Assembly: GCF_000447755.1 (NCBI RefSeq)
Contig: NZ_AUNE01000052.1
Coordinates: 1-64,000, forward strand
Length of the DNA stretch: 64,000 bases
Direction: 5' to 3'
Source of the DNA: Bacteriovorax sp. BSW11_IV
GTDB taxonomy: Bacteria > Bdellovibrionota > Bacteriovoracia > Bacteriovoracales > Bacteriovoracaceae
Part shown: positions 16,800-25,610 of the stretch, piece after piece
Position numbering within the stretch: position 1 is the stretch's first letter
How the letters are laid out: each line of letters opens with the position of its first letter
Notes under the pieces: model-generated
Seen by the model: the letters and a program-made list of their open reading frames with translations, nothing else
The model's database searches: none
Told to the model about the DNA's origin: nothing
Program-made: the position numbers and the translations under genes

Positions 16800-17581
16800 A
16801 AGCAAATTATTATCTGAAAAGGTTAAGGCGCTATGCCCTTGTATCAACCCTTCTACTGCCTTCGATCTCTCACGCCGCTACTTCTCCTTCTCAAATTCCA
16901 TTCACTGTTGAAAATCAAGAAATCGCAACAACTCTAGATGGTGACAAAAATGAGATTACAGATGAGACTGCGCGCTACTTTACGATCCAAGAAGTTACTG
17001 TTCGCGAGCTAACAGAATCTGTATGGGAAAAAGAAGATAAGCCACTTGCGCAAACAACTAAAGAAGTTGGTGATGTGGTTATGCTTATTGATAAAATTAT
17101 CGCTGTTGGAAAGAAAATTTGGGATATCGTTTCAGCTGGACGTCCAGTTGTTCAAACGAATATGGATCTTGTGATCAGTGTTCTACCTCAAACGGCTAAA
17201 GAAGGTTCTGCTTTCTTTGATATGGAAGGTTGGGATGTTCCTGAATCAAAAGATTTTCTCGTTGAATTTAAAAACGGTTTTAACAGCACTGTAGTATCTT
17301 TTGTCTACACTGTTTTCTACCAAGGTGGGGGAACTTTTGAAGGCGCTGGTAAATATCTAACAGGTGTTAATATCACAGCTACAAATGTAAACGTGAGTTG
17401 GGGATTTGATTTCAATGCGAAGTCGGCCCTTGTTGCTATCAGTAACCACGGTTCAAAAGCAAATCCTGAAGCGGGTGCAACGCTACAAGTTCAGTACACT
17501 GTAAAGAACTGGATGAAGCACATCACGGCCACTGAAACAGTGCACGTTATGGGTCGAGGCGAGATTAAAAAGCTAAGATAA
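16796..17581 (+). CDS. Secreted protein of unknown function
   Basis: 261 residues with a Sec signal peptide (ends near SISHA-ATS). The mature part is mixed alpha/beta, has no cysteines and no family I recognise; the second half, with NITATNVNVSWGF and VQYTVKNW, looks beta-rich. The start is a TTG at 16796, preceded by GGAGGT at a good distance, so the non-ATG start is well supported. It has a long structured leader and its own terminator. Confidence 0.75.
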   Translation: MKANYYLKRLRRYALVSTLLLPSISHAATSPSQIPFTVENQEIATTLDGDKNEITDETARYFTIQEVTVRELTESVWEKEDKPLAQTTKEVGDVVMLIDKIIAVGKKIWDIVSAGRPVVQTNMDLVISVLPQTAKEGSAFFDMEGWDVPESKDFLVEFKNGFNSTVVSFVYTVFYQGGGTFEGAGKYLTGVNITATNVNVSWGFDFNAKSALVAISNHGSKANPEAGATLQVQYTVKNWMKHITATETVHVMGRGEIKKLR

Positions 17582-17591
17582 CTAAATAGAA

Positions 17592-17618
17592 AGGGCCTGA
17601 TTTATCAGGCCTTTTTTT
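17592..17618 (+). terminator. Rho-independent terminator
   Basis: AGGGCCTGA-ttta-TCAGGCCTTTTTTT. Confidence 0.85.
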
Positions 17619-17698
17619 AACGCATAACTCCCGAAAAAAACTTAAAAAAAACCTAAATTTCTAATTGACGTTTCCACTCCGATACCTTATTTTTAATC

Positions 17699-19378
17699 TC
17701 ACCTTACAAGGAATATATGCCCAGTTAGCTCAGTCGGTAGAGCAAAGGACTGAAAATCCTTGTGTCCGTGGTTCGATTCCGCGACTGGGCACCATTTTGA
17801 AAATGTATTAAAAAAGCTAGCCTGAGTGCTAGCTTTTTTTATGTCCGCAATTGCCGAAAGAGGCTCAATCAGTTCGTAGCCGACGTTTACATCACTAATG
17901 TTTTTAGCACATGAGTCTAAAGTCTGGTTCGAGAGTACAAGTTTTAAGAATTTTAGTCTTTCAGTGTCTGTTCCGGTATTCCACAATGATTCCGCATTCT
18001 TAGCCAGTTCGAGAATACGATCACTAGTTTCATAAAACTTAGTTGTAATTAACACCTGTCCTTCTTCTAAAAGGTCTTCATATTTACGCTTCTTCTCTCT
18101 TATAGAAGTTATTTGTCTTTGATAGGTTGATTCATCTATCACACCGCCAGAAAGATGCTCATAGGCTTTATCCTCTTGTATCTCTGCTTGTTTAACCATT
18201 GTTCTGTAGCCCTCCATGTTTCTTTTGTGAGCATCAATAGTCTTGTCATGTGCTTTTTTAAGGGCTTGAGATACAGCTTTGGCTAATTCCTCAGTTATTG
18301 AAATCTCAGATATAGGCTTAGTGAACATATCTAAAATTCTTTTTTGGGTAACATTTTTTTGTTTAACTCTATCTCTTTTGTGAACCCCTTTTCCGTCAGA
18401 GCAATGGTAGTAATGATAAATCTTTTTTTCACCAGTTGTTTTAAGAGTTTTAACTTTAGGATCATATATGATGCTACATTCACACTCAGGGTGAGAGCAT
18501 TTTAAAAAGCCACTTAATAGACCTGATGGTTTTCTTGTATAGTCAGAGGCTTTAATTGAATTAACTGCCTTAAAGTGTTCTGGTGGAATAATAAGTTCAT
18601 GCTTACCTTTATACTCAATACCATGCCAGTCAAAGTACCCACCATAAAACTTATTCTTTAGTATGCCCTCAATTCCTGATTTACTGATCGTTTTACCGGT
18701 AGGAATAAGGCACTCGTCTCGTAAAACTCTAAGTATGTTACTGTAGGACATATTTAGTGTAGCTCTTAATTCATAAATTCTTTGAACCATTGAAACCATT
18801 GTAATATCAGGATCAGGAAAAATGGCAATTTCATCGCGGTTTTTTGTCTTTTTGTATTTGGATCCAATGTTTTGATATCCATAAGGTGCTCTTTGAGGCA
18901 TCCAGCCTTGACTAGCTTTTTCAGTCATACCTTTTTCAGATTCACGTTTAAGATTATTTGAGTGATACTTTGAAACTGCAGTTTGAATGTCATCAGTGAA
19001 AATATCCGCAGCGCTGCAATTGCTATCAAATATCCTTTTATCCTTATAGTAATGTACATTAACCTTTCCAGTCATAACTAGAAGGTTTATTTTTTCTTTA
19101 CTGGTAAAATTACGACTCAAGCGATCTGGTTTTTCAACAACTAAGTTAATTATGTATTTATTACTTAGTGCAAGCTTAGTAAGTAGATCTAATACTTCTT
19201 CAAATTTCTTTCTTCTTGAAGACTTAGATGCAGTTTCAATAAAACTAAAAAGTTTATAAACTTCGAAGTTATTCTTTTTACAGTATGCAAGGCCATGCTT
19301 CTTTTGAGCATCCAAGCTGTATCCATCCTTTTGTGATAGATCAGATATTCTACATAATACAATTGCTATTTCTTTCAT
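17699..19378 (-). CDS. Large serine recombinase (integrase of the element)
   Basis: 559 residues. The N-terminal resolvase-type catalytic domain has the active Ser12 in VLCRISDLSQ. A recombinase domain follows, then a zinc beta-ribbon (CSHPECEC and a later YYHCSD) and a coiled coil, the layout of large serine integrases. AAGGA lies upstream of the ATG. The frame has no stop before the attachment site: its last 30 or so codons read antisense through tRNA-Phe and end 20 bases beyond it. The C-terminal tail thus depends on the integration junction. A terminator hairpin at 17811-17840 also lies inside the frame. It would integrate and excise this 17-kb element. Confidence 0.92.
   Translation of the reverse strand: MKEIAIVLCRISDLSQKDGYSLDAQKKHGLAYCKKNNFEVYKLFSFIETASKSSRRKKFEEVLDLLTKLALSNKYIINLVVEKPDRLSRNFTSKEKINLLVMTGKVNVHYYKDKRIFDSNCSAADIFTDDIQTAVSKYHSNNLKRESEKGMTEKASQGWMPQRAPYGYQNIGSKYKKTKNRDEIAIFPDPDITMVSMVQRIYELRATLNMSYSNILRVLRDECLIPTGKTISKSGIEGILKNKFYGGYFDWHGIEYKGKHELIIPPEHFKAVNSIKASDYTRKPSGLLSGFLKCSHPECECSIIYDPKVKTLKTTGEKKIYHYYHCSDGKGVHKRDRVKQKNVTQKRILDMFTKPISEISITEELAKAVSQALKKAHDKTIDAHKRNMEGYRTMVKQAEIQEDKAYEHLSGGVIDESTYQRQITSIREKKRKYEDLLEEGQVLITTKFYETSDRILELAKNAESLWNTGTDTERLKFLKLVLSNQTLDSCAKNISDVNVGYELIEPLSAIADIKKASTQASFFNTFSKWCPVAESNHGHKDFQSFALPTELTGHIFLVR
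17719..17794 (+). tRNA. tRNA-Phe (anticodon GAA), integration target
   Basis: GCCCAGT acceptor pairing with ACTGGGC, D-arm TAGCTCAGTCGGTAGAGC, anticodon loop CTGAAAA with GAA, T-arm GGTTCGATTCC, encoded CCA. 76 nt. The last bases (GGGCACCA plus T) are the left copy of the repeat that bounds the element, so the tRNA is kept intact by sequence supplied at the junction. Confidence 0.96.
17787..17795 (+). repeat. Left attachment repeat (attL core)
   Basis: GGGCACCAT at the tRNA-Phe 3' end, repeated exactly at 34783-34791. The 9-bp identity is the largest exact core I can see; the true crossover may be only 2 bp within it, as is usual for serine integrases. Confidence 0.7.
17811..17840. terminator. 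Terminator hairpin supplied by the element downstream of tRNA-Phe
   Basis: AAAAAGCTAGC-ctgagt-GCTAGCTTTTTTT, a perfect 6-bp core stem with A and T tracts. It can terminate the tRNA transcript. On the other strand it lies within the recombinase reading frame, about 110 bases before its stop. Confidence 0.8.
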
Positions 19379-19392
19379 GATATTTCCTTATT

Positions 19393-19791
19393 CTAATGTT
19401 TAGTTTGAGAGTGATTATTACTTTCAGTGTTTACTTCAAGTTGAAAAAGCATAAGGACAGCTTTTTTTATTCTAGTAAAATCACTCTGAGTTAAATTTAG
19501 AGATGTTGATTTGTTATAATCTTCGATAATAGAGCTGTCATCGCTCTTTAAAAAAATCTCATAATTGAGAAAAGACCCTTTATGAGTAGGCTCCTGAATC
19601 GAAGCTAGTTGTTTCTCCATAGACGCTTTAGTCTTTTTCTTTGCACGAAGTCTTTTAACACAAGAGGAACATTGCTTATTCTTATAAACTTTACCGTTAG
19701 CACGTGATTTTATGTGAAAGTGTTCAAGGAGCTGTGGAGTCCCTTGAAATTCACAATCTGGTATAGGACATATCTTAACTTGTGAGGTCAT
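19393..19791 (-). CDS. Small putative zinc-finger protein
   Basis: 132 residues. The N-terminal half has CPIPDC, a His-containing spacer (LLEHFHIKSR) and then CSSCVKRLRAKKK, a C-x4-C / C-x2-C arrangement followed by a basic patch, suggesting zinc-dependent nucleic-acid binding. The C-terminal half is acidic and helical. It sits between the ATPase gene (gap 3 bases) and the recombinase gene (gap 14 bases), so all three are one operon; it could assist replication or recombination. Not a family I recognise. Confidence 0.7.
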   Translation of the reverse strand: MTSQVKICPIPDCEFQGTPQLLEHFHIKSRANGKVYKNKQCSSCVKRLRAKKKTKASMEKQLASIQEPTHKGSFLNYEIFLKSDDSSIIEDYNKSTSLNLTQSDFTRIKKAVLMLFQLEVNTESNNHSQTKH

Positions 19792-19794
19792 TTC

Positions 19795-19821
19795 TTAAGC
19801 GTCATTAACGTCATTGTCGTC
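19795..19821 (-). repeat. Three 9-bp GACG iteron-like units (copy A)
   Basis: On the minus strand GACGACAAT, GACGTTAAT and GACGCTTAA follow each other at exact 9-base spacing, overlapping the last codons and stop of the ATPase gene (encoding the Asn/Asp-rich tail). Matching triple arrays lie at 23361 and 34612. Confidence 0.65.
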
Positions 19822-21288
19822 ATTATTAATAATAAATAACTTACAAAAGCGAACATTAGCATTTCTACCACGTCGTACACCAATACCAGATATCTCTAAC
19901 ATTGGTGCGAGCCTACTAATTGTATTTGATAACGCTGCAGGTGTAGTTGGTACTTCATTAATCCTTTTTAAATTTTCAGGTAAGTAAGCATCTAATTGAA
20001 CGAGTAAATCTGTCATCGTTCCTTCCCACAAATGTTCTGGAGCATTAAGTAGGAAATTCTTGATTGATATCGCTACAGGATCAAGCTCTAATGTCTTTTT
20101 ATTCGATTCGATAATGTTTTTATTGTAGGCCATCATGAAGTCTTCCTGGGTTATTCCTAGAGCTTCACTTACAGCACACCCAAATACTGCAAAGTCTGCC
20201 ATTCTAGGTTTGTCAGTTAGTTTTATTGAATCTATGTTTTTTAAAGCAATAGAAAGACAATCAAAAGCGCCACTTAGTATTTTGGGGAGATCTTCCTGAA
20301 AGGCATTAGTTAGTTCAAGGTCAGTCTTCCTTTCATTAGGTGGAATAACTGGTAACTCAATAAAGATTGCACGACTCATCAAATCGCCCCTGTTGGCAAA
20401 GTCAGTAATTCCATTAAGTATCATCGGGTTGGCTGTGTTAAAAACTGTTTGCTCTGAGTCTGTGTGAAGTCGCCTTAGCTCTAATCCTGCTCCTGTAGAG
20501 ATTCTGCATAGCAAATCTGAAACATGTGCATTGATACCTGAAATATTATCATACCCAAGTAAATGTCTACTTGAAGCACTGATGAAGACATCTTGCTCTT
20601 TCCTTGGTTTAGAGTTTAGTGGAGCAAGACATGGATCAACTACTTCAATTAAGTTTTTAGAGGATGAACTTTTCGCTGTGCCTTGTTGTCCGATAAAAAG
20701 TAAAACGACATAAGGCTTTCTATAACATGTTGAGAGTAACCAAGTGGCGATTAAATACCATTGTTCATTTGAGCTATAATTGATGTATTTTTTTAATAGA
20801 TTTAAATCTCCAGTTCCTTGAGGACTTGGATTTACATTAGAGAGCATATTTCTTGTTTTATGAAATTTAACATCAGAGTTTTGCTCTATAATCCACCCTG
20901 TACTGGATATTTTAACAATCTCAGCACTAGAGTTTGCTAAATTATAGTAGATATTTTCCCCGTCATAATGAGTTCTAAGATGAACAGGTAACTGAATGCC
21001 TGATATATAAGCTTTTGCACAAAGATAATCCTTGACCATCCTATAAGAGTCATCTCTTAATAATTTATTTAAATCATTGAATGAAATTGATTGAAGTGTT
21101 CTTTTTAAATCTGGAGAGTCAATATGATATGTTTTAGTAAAGCCATTTTCTAGCCAGTCAACGAATACCTCATTGTTTGAACTTACAAATGGCACAATAA
21201 GATCTTCAATTAAATTAATTACTTTTAAATACAATGGCCTATCTGTTTGTTCATTGTTATTGGTATTTTCAATATTTGCAGTGTCCAT
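19795..21288 (-). CDS. SF3/D5-like mobile-element ATPase (replication helicase type)
   Basis: 497 residues. A central P-loop LLFIGQQGTAKSSSS is followed by a Walker-B-like LLGYDNIS, the sensor-type region RISTGAGLELRRLHTD, NGITDFANRGDL and RAIFIELP. This series is typical of the D5/SF3-related ATPases found near primases in integrative elements and phages. It likely unwinds or loads DNA at the element's origin. No primase domain is visible in it. I start at the ATG at 21288, which has AAAGGATAATT before it, rather than 6 codons upstream. It ends in the Asn/Asp-rich tail encoded by the iteron-like repeat. Confidence 0.78.
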   Translation of the reverse strand: MDTANIENTNNNEQTDRPLYLKVINLIEDLIVPFVSSNNEVFVDWLENGFTKTYHIDSPDLKRTLQSISFNDLNKLLRDDSYRMVKDYLCAKAYISGIQLPVHLRTHYDGENIYYNLANSSAEIVKISSTGWIIEQNSDVKFHKTRNMLSNVNPSPQGTGDLNLLKKYINYSSNEQWYLIATWLLSTCYRKPYVVLLFIGQQGTAKSSSSKNLIEVVDPCLAPLNSKPRKEQDVFISASSRHLLGYDNISGINAHVSDLLCRISTGAGLELRRLHTDSEQTVFNTANPMILNGITDFANRGDLMSRAIFIELPVIPPNERKTDLELTNAFQEDLPKILSGAFDCLSIALKNIDSIKLTDKPRMADFAVFGCAVSEALGITQEDFMMAYNKNIIESNKKTLELDPVAISIKNFLLNAPEHLWEGTMTDLLVQLDAYLPENLKRINEVPTTPAALSNTISRLAPMLEISGIGVRRGRNANVRFCKLFIINNDDNDVNDA

Positions 21289-21347
21289 AATTATCCTTTT
21301 TTTCATTAAATAGGCGAGCTTAGCCCGCCATGAATTTTAAATACTAT

Positions 21348-21722
21348 TTAGATATCTAATAGTGAGATAGCTTCTTCTGTAGTAGCATCTAAATAAAGGT
21401 TCTTAACAACTTCTGTTGATAGAAAATCATCATGCTCGACTTCTAAAGAAAAAGTGCGTCCAGAGTTTTTGAATGTTGATAGATCACCTTTTTGAGCTTT
21501 AATTAGAAACTCTTTACTTAGGTTGCTCTCTGGTGCAATCTCTTTGATTACTTTTTGAAGTCTTTTTTTATCAATCTCGCTATTAATTCTAAAGTAGGCA
21601 GGAATTAGTTTGTTTGTGTCACTTTCTTTAATTCTAATTGAAAGACTTACTGATGTACCTTGGTTTGAAACTCTAATTTCATGCAATGTACCAGTTGTTT
21701 TACGTGATTGTGATTTTGACAT
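21348..21722 (-). CDS. Unknown small protein of the replication arm
   Basis: 124 residues, starts with AGGAG before the ATG. The N-terminal half is beta-rich and basic (SRKTTGTLHEIRVSNQGTS, then LSIRIKESDTNK); the C-terminal half is acidic. No family recognised. Its position directly before the ATPase gene suggests a role in element replication, for example DNA binding. Confidence 0.6.
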   Translation of the reverse strand: MSKSQSRKTTGTLHEIRVSNQGTSVSLSIRIKESDTNKLIPAYFRINSEIDKKRLQKVIKEIAPESNLSKEFLIKAQKGDLSTFKNSGRTFSLEVEHDDFLSTEVVKNLYLDATTEEAISLLDI

Positions 21723-21838
21723 AATTTTCTCCTGTCATAGTTAATTCTCTAACTTGTTTTAGAGATCTAACTAGTTACGATAGGAGAAAAGGTTTTTCAG
21801 AATTTTAGTTGTGGAGCCTGTTGACCTCCACGAGGTCT

Positions 21839-23284
21839 TTAACTATTTGATAAGTCGTAGAGATCAACTTTTTTGACCAATGAGATATCTTTCTTTAGAG
21901 AAGCTATTAGTTGATTTTGTAGTGTTATTAAAAGGTTTTCATTTCCCTTGAGTCGTTCAAATGATGATATAACGATATTGTTGAGATGTTGGTATCGGTG
22001 TGAATCGTTAAAATAATCTTCAAATAAATCATATAAATCTTGAGGGTAAAATGAGAAATGAGATGCGTTTACTTCAAAAATTACCATTGATAGAAGTTCT
22101 GCTTTTGCTTCTCGATCGAGAGGATATCTTAAGTTTTTTTCATATAAATTTGTAAGTTCTGTAGTTAGGTCTTGTATCGTTTGTGGTGAAATTGTGCTTA
22201 TTTCTAATATGACAGGAGCAATAATGTTGAATATTGTTTTTAATGCACATTGATGAGATGCGCTTGATGATGAGTAATTGAAGTAGAATGAAACTTGCAC
22301 TTTATCAAATAGTGATTTGCTAATTATATTTGTCATCTTATTAAGCGCTTGGTCTATTGTTGATTTCCAAACTGAAACTCTTTCATCACTTGGTTCTTGT
22401 TGTCTATTTTTATGAAGATGTTCTAAGATTTTATTTCTGATAAAAGAAGATAGTTTATGCTGAAGCTCATGAAATTTTGATTCATTTTTAAGCTCTAAGA
22501 ATAGTCTTGTTCTTTTGTTATCGTTCCATATTCCATCAATAATGCCACTTAATTCGAAGAAAGATGTATAAGAGTCAATGGAAAATGTACTAGTTTCTGT
22601 TATGTTGAGCCAAAGATCAATGTAGTTTTTCGTTCTAGTTTTTAGAATATTTAGATAAAAAGGAGAAACGCACACACCCTGAATGATTGAGTTTGTTGAA
22701 ATAACTTGATCATCGTGCATCTCTTGAATAAAGCTTTCAATTAGTTCTCTCTCTTGCTTGTTAATATTAAGTAGTTCTAATAATCCCTCATGATCCTCAA
22801 ATTGATCTGAAACGACTGGGCTTTGGCTAGCTTGTCCAATAAGATTAATTTTACTTATATAGTTATACTTTGAGTCTAGATCGAAATGTTTGATAAGCTG
22901 AAATTGATTTGAGAGGCGTAAATTTAAAACTTCTATTAGTTTATTTAAGGGGACTTTCTTTAATAAAGATATTGCGTACAAGAGATACAGGGCATCAAGA
23001 TAGCCTGGAAAGGGAACCTTTGTGTTTTTTAAGAAGTCTGCTTGAGAAATACGAAACTTTTTGTTGTCCATGAAGTTTGCAAACCAGTCGGGTTTACTTT
23101 CAAGCTCACGATCTTTTAATTCTATATGTCTAACAATAGTCTGAATTTCATTTTTGTAATGTCTTGATGTTAACAATTGCTTAAGTAGAAGACAGAACTC
23201 ACCTGCCGGATTTGTTTCTCGCTGATTATCGACTCTGCGTAAAGCATTTTTTAGATTAGTTCTCAGTTCTTTAACTGTCTTCAT
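21839..23284 (-). CDS. Unknown 481-residue helical protein, first gene of the left arm
   Basis: Helical, hydrophilic, no signal peptide or membrane segment and no motif I can name. GAGGT precedes the ATG. It begins the leftward arm from the divergent promoter region at 23.3-23.5 kb. About 116 bases separate it from the next gene. Could be a replication initiator by position, but the sequence gives no positive support. Confidence 0.6.
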   Translation of the reverse strand: MKTVKELRTNLKNALRRVDNQRETNPAGEFCLLLKQLLTSRHYKNEIQTIVRHIELKDRELESKPDWFANFMDNKKFRISQADFLKNTKVPFPGYLDALYLLYAISLLKKVPLNKLIEVLNLRLSNQFQLIKHFDLDSKYNYISKINLIGQASQSPVVSDQFEDHEGLLELLNINKQERELIESFIQEMHDDQVISTNSIIQGVCVSPFYLNILKTRTKNYIDLWLNITETSTFSIDSYTSFFELSGIIDGIWNDNKRTRLFLELKNESKFHELQHKLSSFIRNKILEHLHKNRQQEPSDERVSVWKSTIDQALNKMTNIISKSLFDKVQVSFYFNYSSSSASHQCALKTIFNIIAPVILEISTISPQTIQDLTTELTNLYEKNLRYPLDREAKAELLSMVIFEVNASHFSFYPQDLYDLFEDYFNDSHRYQHLNNIVISSFERLKGNENLLITLQNQLIASLKKDISLVKKVDLYDLSNS

Positions 23285-23544
23285 TATAACCTCTGTGAGT
23301 TGTAAAGATCATTTTATTTTTACCAAATAGGAAAAAAATAGGCAAGAGAGCAAGAGGCAAGACGTTAATGACGATTGTGACGACAGATACTAATCATTTT
23401 ATGAGAGATGAAAAATTTCAAAAATAAATTTCAGATTTCGAAAAATCCGACTCTTCGCACCTAGATTGGTGTCATTTGAAAACATACCCAGGAAGTCTTC
23501 TTTGTTTCGAGGTACCGGGGTCGTTTATCTAAAAGGAGGATTTT
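23285..23544. promoter_or_regulatory. Divergent control region of the element
   Basis: A 260-base gap between the two arms of the element. It holds the second GACG triple array (23361-23387), an inverted repeat CACC-tagatt-GGTG near 23459-23472, and the AAAGGAGG ribosome site of the rightward gene. Promoters for both arms must lie here; I cannot assign them confidently. It is also the best candidate for a replication origin. Confidence 0.5.
23361..23387 (+). repeat. Three 9-bp GACG iteron-like units (copy B)
   Basis: GACGTTAAT, GACGATTGT, GACGACAGA at exact 9-base spacing. The first unit is identical to the middle unit of copy A. Confidence 0.65.
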
Positions 23545-24816
23545 ATGACTTCATCTATTAAACCAGTAAAAGAAATTCAAATTAACTTAAGCGAGGAGGA
23601 AACTATGCTTAGTAATGAACTAGAAGAGATTTTATGTGAGTTTTTTTATGTTTTACCGGAAGAAGGAACACAAGATTTCCTTGATGAGAGGTTTATTTAT
23701 GACCTTGCAGATGAAAAAGAGATTGAAAGAAGGATTAAGCAAGATCAGGATTGGCTTTCACAGGGTGAACCTGAAGTAGAGGAATTGGCAAAGTTAGAGG
23801 AGTTAGCAACAAGCTACTTTGAATCACCGACTAAGGTTTCTTACCCGAAGGAAGAGGTTCAAGAGTATGTAACTGGTTATGTACAATTTTTATCTGGAGT
23901 TGAGTTTACTAAAAATGGAGATGCTGTTGAAAAGTGGAAAGCAATTGGAAGTAAGGTTCAAGTAGGTACGAGCAAGATTTTAGACCCAGAGGGCTTAACC
24001 GTTTATCTGAAATTAAAAGGAATCGAACTATGTAAAACAACACGCATTGTTTTTTATGGGTTGCCTTTAAGTGAAATTGTTGGCTCTAGAATCTACAGAA
24101 AAGGAGAGCGTAAAAAGTTAACTCCTTTATCCAGTGATTATCAGAATATCTTACTTGCTATACCGGATTATGAAGCTTGTTCAGGAATGGAGAAGAGTAT
24201 TTATGACTCAATTGATAGCTTAATCAAAGAAGAGGTTTTGTATGGAACTGACTTGATGATAGATAGAGTAGCTCTGGGCCACTGGGAGATGACTAAGGCA
24301 AGATTAGAAGAGCTAAAAGCTGAAGAAGAAGAGAATCGTAACATTCATAAAATCCAGAGAATAGAAAAGAAAGTAACTCAGACAAAAAATGAATTTGATG
24401 AAAAGTTTAAAGAGGCAAGAGGGTTCATTGATAAACTTAATAAGAAGGAAGCGTCTTTTAATGACATTGAGAAGGAAAGTATTGAGTTGATTAAACAGGT
24501 TCTTTGGTTAGCAGAGAAGAAGGGGGAAAGAATTGAGGATAAGATTACATACTTCAAGTTGAAATCTCTTTACAGGAAATTAAAGTCAGATGAGCTTTTG
24601 AGTAATGGTGGAGTTAATGCATTAAAGTTCATTCAAAATGTTAATGATGGTGATCTCGTTGAAGTTCATTTACTTAGCTTAGATGAATTACAACAAATTA
24701 TGGATGTATTATGGAGTGGATGTCTTAGAATTAATCCAATGTATAAACAGACTTACTTCTCATTAAAAGAGAGATATCAGCACTTAAAAAGGGTTGAGGA
24801 ATTAAAGGCTGCATAA
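23545..24816 (+). CDS. Unknown acidic protein, first gene of the right arm
   Basis: 423 residues behind a strong AAAAGGAGG site. Rich in Glu and Lys; residues about 255-330 are a probable coiled coil (long charged helix). No signal peptide, membrane segment or known motif. It leads the rightward arm opposite the replication arm, so it may be an element control or partner protein; function unknown. Confidence 0.65.
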   Translation: MTSSIKPVKEIQINLSEEETMLSNELEEILCEFFYVLPEEGTQDFLDERFIYDLADEKEIERRIKQDQDWLSQGEPEVEELAKLEELATSYFESPTKVSYPKEEVQEYVTGYVQFLSGVEFTKNGDAVEKWKAIGSKVQVGTSKILDPEGLTVYLKLKGIELCKTTRIVFYGLPLSEIVGSRIYRKGERKKLTPLSSDYQNILLAIPDYEACSGMEKSIYDSIDSLIKEEVLYGTDLMIDRVALGHWEMTKARLEELKAEEEENRNIHKIQRIEKKVTQTKNEFDEKFKEARGFIDKLNKKEASFNDIEKESIELIKQVLWLAEKKGERIEDKITYFKLKSLYRKLKSDELLSNGGVNALKFIQNVNDGDLVEVHLLSLDELQQIMDVLWSGCLRINPMYKQTYFSLKERYQHLKRVEELKAA

Positions 24817-24866
24817 GCTCCGCTACCGCTCCGCATTTCGCTAACGCTCAATGAATTCTCAGGCTA

Positions 24867-24957
24867 TCGCCATTCGAATATAACAGCACAGCTGTGTCAA
24901 ACAATCGCCATAAGGCGAATCATAAAACATTAATTTATGAATAATTGGCTTCGCCAT
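24867..24957 (+). repeat. Three TCGCCAT repeats and hairpins upstream of ssb
   Basis: TCGCCAT occurs at 24867, 24905 and 24951. The middle copy forms a hairpin TCGCC-ataa-GGCGA (24905-24918), and ACAGC/GCTGT form another nearby. This is locally GC-rich compared with the element. Could be a leader, operator or nicking/transfer site; undecided. Confidence 0.4.
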
Positions 24958-24996
24958 TTAGGGCAAAGCTATATCAACAAACGTATGGAGGTATGT

Positions 24997-25329
24997 ATGT
25001 TTAGTAATACTATTTTAGTTGGACGATTAGGAAGTGATCCTGAATTGAAAAGAACTCAAAAGGGTGACTTTATTTGTAGTTTCTCTGTGGCCACGAATGG
25101 GAAATGGTTGAGCAATAATGGTCAAGAAGAGGAGAAGGTTACATGGCATAAAGTTGTTTGTTGGAATAAGCTAGCTGAACTTTGTTCTAGTTATCTGGCA
25201 AAAGGAAGACTAGTTCTTGTTGATTGTGAGATTGTTAAAAACTCATGGGAAGACAAGGATGGTAATAAACATGAGTCATGTGAGGTTAGAGCAAAAAGAG
25301 TTCTATTTTTAGATTCTAAAGATAAATAA
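24997..25329 (+). CDS. ssb: Single-stranded DNA-binding protein
   Basis: 110 residues, one OB-fold: MFSNTILVGRLGSDPELKRT, then the WHKVVCWNKLAE and LVDCEI strands typical of SSB. It lacks the long Gly-rich tail and the acidic DDDIPF-type C-terminus of chromosomal SSBs, ending instead in LDSKDK. The start at 24997 follows GGAGGT with only four bases between. A longer frame begins 20 codons upstream but adds nothing SSB-like. Supports element replication together with the ATPase. Confidence 0.9.
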   Translation: MFSNTILVGRLGSDPELKRTQKGDFICSFSVATNGKWLSNNGQEEEKVTWHKVVCWNKLAELCSSYLAKGRLVLVDCEIVKNSWEDKDGNKHESCEVRAKRVLFLDSKDK

Positions 25330-25373
25330 CTGAGGTCTATTCTTTAGCATAGGAGGTGTTATGGGAATAAAGA

Positions 25374-25556
25374 GTGAAGCAAAGTAATGAGCTATGTATG
25401 GAACTGTTGATCTATAGAGCAGTTCCATATCTTACTGTTCAAGTTGTACGTAGATATCCACTTGTTGGAATTGGATTAATTGTTACTGGAGCAATTATTG
25501 AAATTAATCGAATTAGGAAGAAGAAAAATAGCTTGTTAGTGAGATTCATACAGTAA
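25374..25556 (+). CDS. Possible small single-pass membrane protein
   Basis: 60 codons from a GTG, with one hydrophobic helix (YPLVGIGLIVTGAIIEI) followed by basic residues. The nearest strong ribosome site, AGGAGG at 25351, actually serves an 8-codon frame starting at the ATG at 25361 that ends TAATGA at 25385, so expression could be by re-initiation. Weakly supported. Confidence 0.35.
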   Translation: MKQSNELCMELLIYRAVPYLTVQVVRRYPLVGIGLIVTGAIIEINRIRKKKNSLLVRFIQ

Positions 25557-25575
25557 TTAGAATAGATTTCAGTTT

Positions 25576-25599
25576 CCCCTAGTTCCGACTAGGGGTTTT
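25576..25599 (+). terminator. Terminator-like hairpin before the zinc-ribbon gene
   Basis: CCCCTAG-ttccga-CTAGGGG followed by TTTT; the short T run makes it weak. Confidence 0.55.
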
Positions 25600-25610
25600 A
25601 TGGAGAGATT

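Noticed and set aside
24937-24996. N-terminal extension of SSB
   Set aside because: The extra 20 codons lie before the GGAGGT ribosome site and do not resemble SSB.
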